Source of the DNA: Spongiibacteraceae bacterium
Lineage (GTDB): Bacteria; Pseudomonadota; Gammaproteobacteria; Pseudomonadales; PIVM01
DNA: 6,066 nt
Reading direction: 5' to 3'
Assembly (NCBI GenBank): GCA_030618505.1
Contig: JAUXDF010000213.1
Location: 1-6,066, forward strand
Below are positions 5,954 to 6,066 of this stretch, piece by piece; positions within the stretch are counted from its first letter, which is position 1; every line of letters starts with the position of its first letter. Under the pieces are notes generated by a model. It was not told where the DNA came from, did no database searches, and worked only from the letters and a program-made list of their open reading frames with translations. Position numbers and translations under genes: made by a program.

Positions 5954-5959
5954 CCCTTC
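5954..5959 (-). promoter_or_regulatory. Ribosome binding site of the lipoprotein gene
   Basis: GAAGGG on the minus strand, seven bases before the ATG at 5944-5946. Near-ideal strength and spacing; it fixes the start that yields the complete lipoprotein signal peptide. Confidence 0.8.
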
Positions 5960-6000
5960 TAAAAACTCCAGATTAATATTGCCGAATAACACTATAAATT

Positions 6001-6029
6001 AGTATATATACCTATAAGCATAGTCCCAA
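6001..6029 (-). promoter_or_regulatory. Probable sigma70 promoter of the lipoprotein-DUF1285 operon
   Basis: On the minus strand, the -35 box TTGGGA (complement of 6024-6029) and the -10 box TATACT (complement of 6001-6006) are exactly 17 bases apart, matching consensus at four and five of six positions. Transcription would start near 5994, giving a leader of about 48 bases that contains the GAAGGG ribosome binding site. A 10-bp AT palindrome (GTATATATAC, 6002-6011) overlaps the -10 box. Confidence 0.65.
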
Positions 6030-6066
6030 TTTATATCGAAATGATAAAAAACTGCTCTAAGTCATT

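Overview
The window looks like ordinary chromosomal DNA of a gammaproteobacterium, probably a marine or Pseudomonas/Cellvibrio-like lineage. The grounds are: EtfA, EtfB and ETF-quinone oxidoreductase of the classical beta-oxidation type, with the etfBA pair divergent from the ETF-QO gene as I recall from Pseudomonas; a DUF1285 protein next to a DUF4823-like lipoprotein; moderate base composition, AT-rich between genes; and normal Shine-Dalgarno, sigma70-like and intrinsic-terminator signals. The genus cannot be fixed by eye. I see no insertion sequences, CRISPR arrays, tRNA or rRNA genes, phage genes or toxin/defence genes.

Layout, left to right. (1) 3-758, plus strand: the 3' part of a CPA2-family (Kef-like) cation:proton antiporter, cut by the window edge. 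It ends directly after the membrane domain, with no TrkA-N/RCK tail. (2) 784-813: a strong bidirectional intrinsic terminator shared with the converging etfA. (3) 831-2511, minus strand: the etfB-etfA operon, with one base between the genes. (4) 2512-2949: a 438-bp divergent intergenic region with a good -10 box for the rightward gene and an unusual density of short inverted and direct repeats. (5) 2950-4605, plus strand: full-length ETF-ubiquinone oxidoreductase, starting at GTG. (6) 4641-4670: a second bidirectional terminator, a perfect 30-bp palindrome. (7) 4704-5946, minus strand: a two-gene operon of a lipoprotein (DUF4823-like) followed by a DUF1285 protein, with a good sigma70-like promoter at 6001-6029.

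How they work together. EtfA and EtfB form the soluble FAD/AMP heterodimer that collects electrons from acyl-CoA and related dehydrogenases. ETF-QO, an FAD and 4Fe-4S enzyme on the inner membrane, passes them to ubiquinone. The window therefore holds the complete link from fatty-acid and amino-acid oxidation to the respiratory chain. The antiporter and the lipoprotein/DUF1285 pair are separate transcription units, set off by terminators, and need not be functionally linked to ETF.

I found no convincing undescribed system. The points most worth a second look are the repeat-rich regulatory region between etfB and the ETF-QO gene, and the coupled lipoprotein/DUF1285 pair of unknown function.
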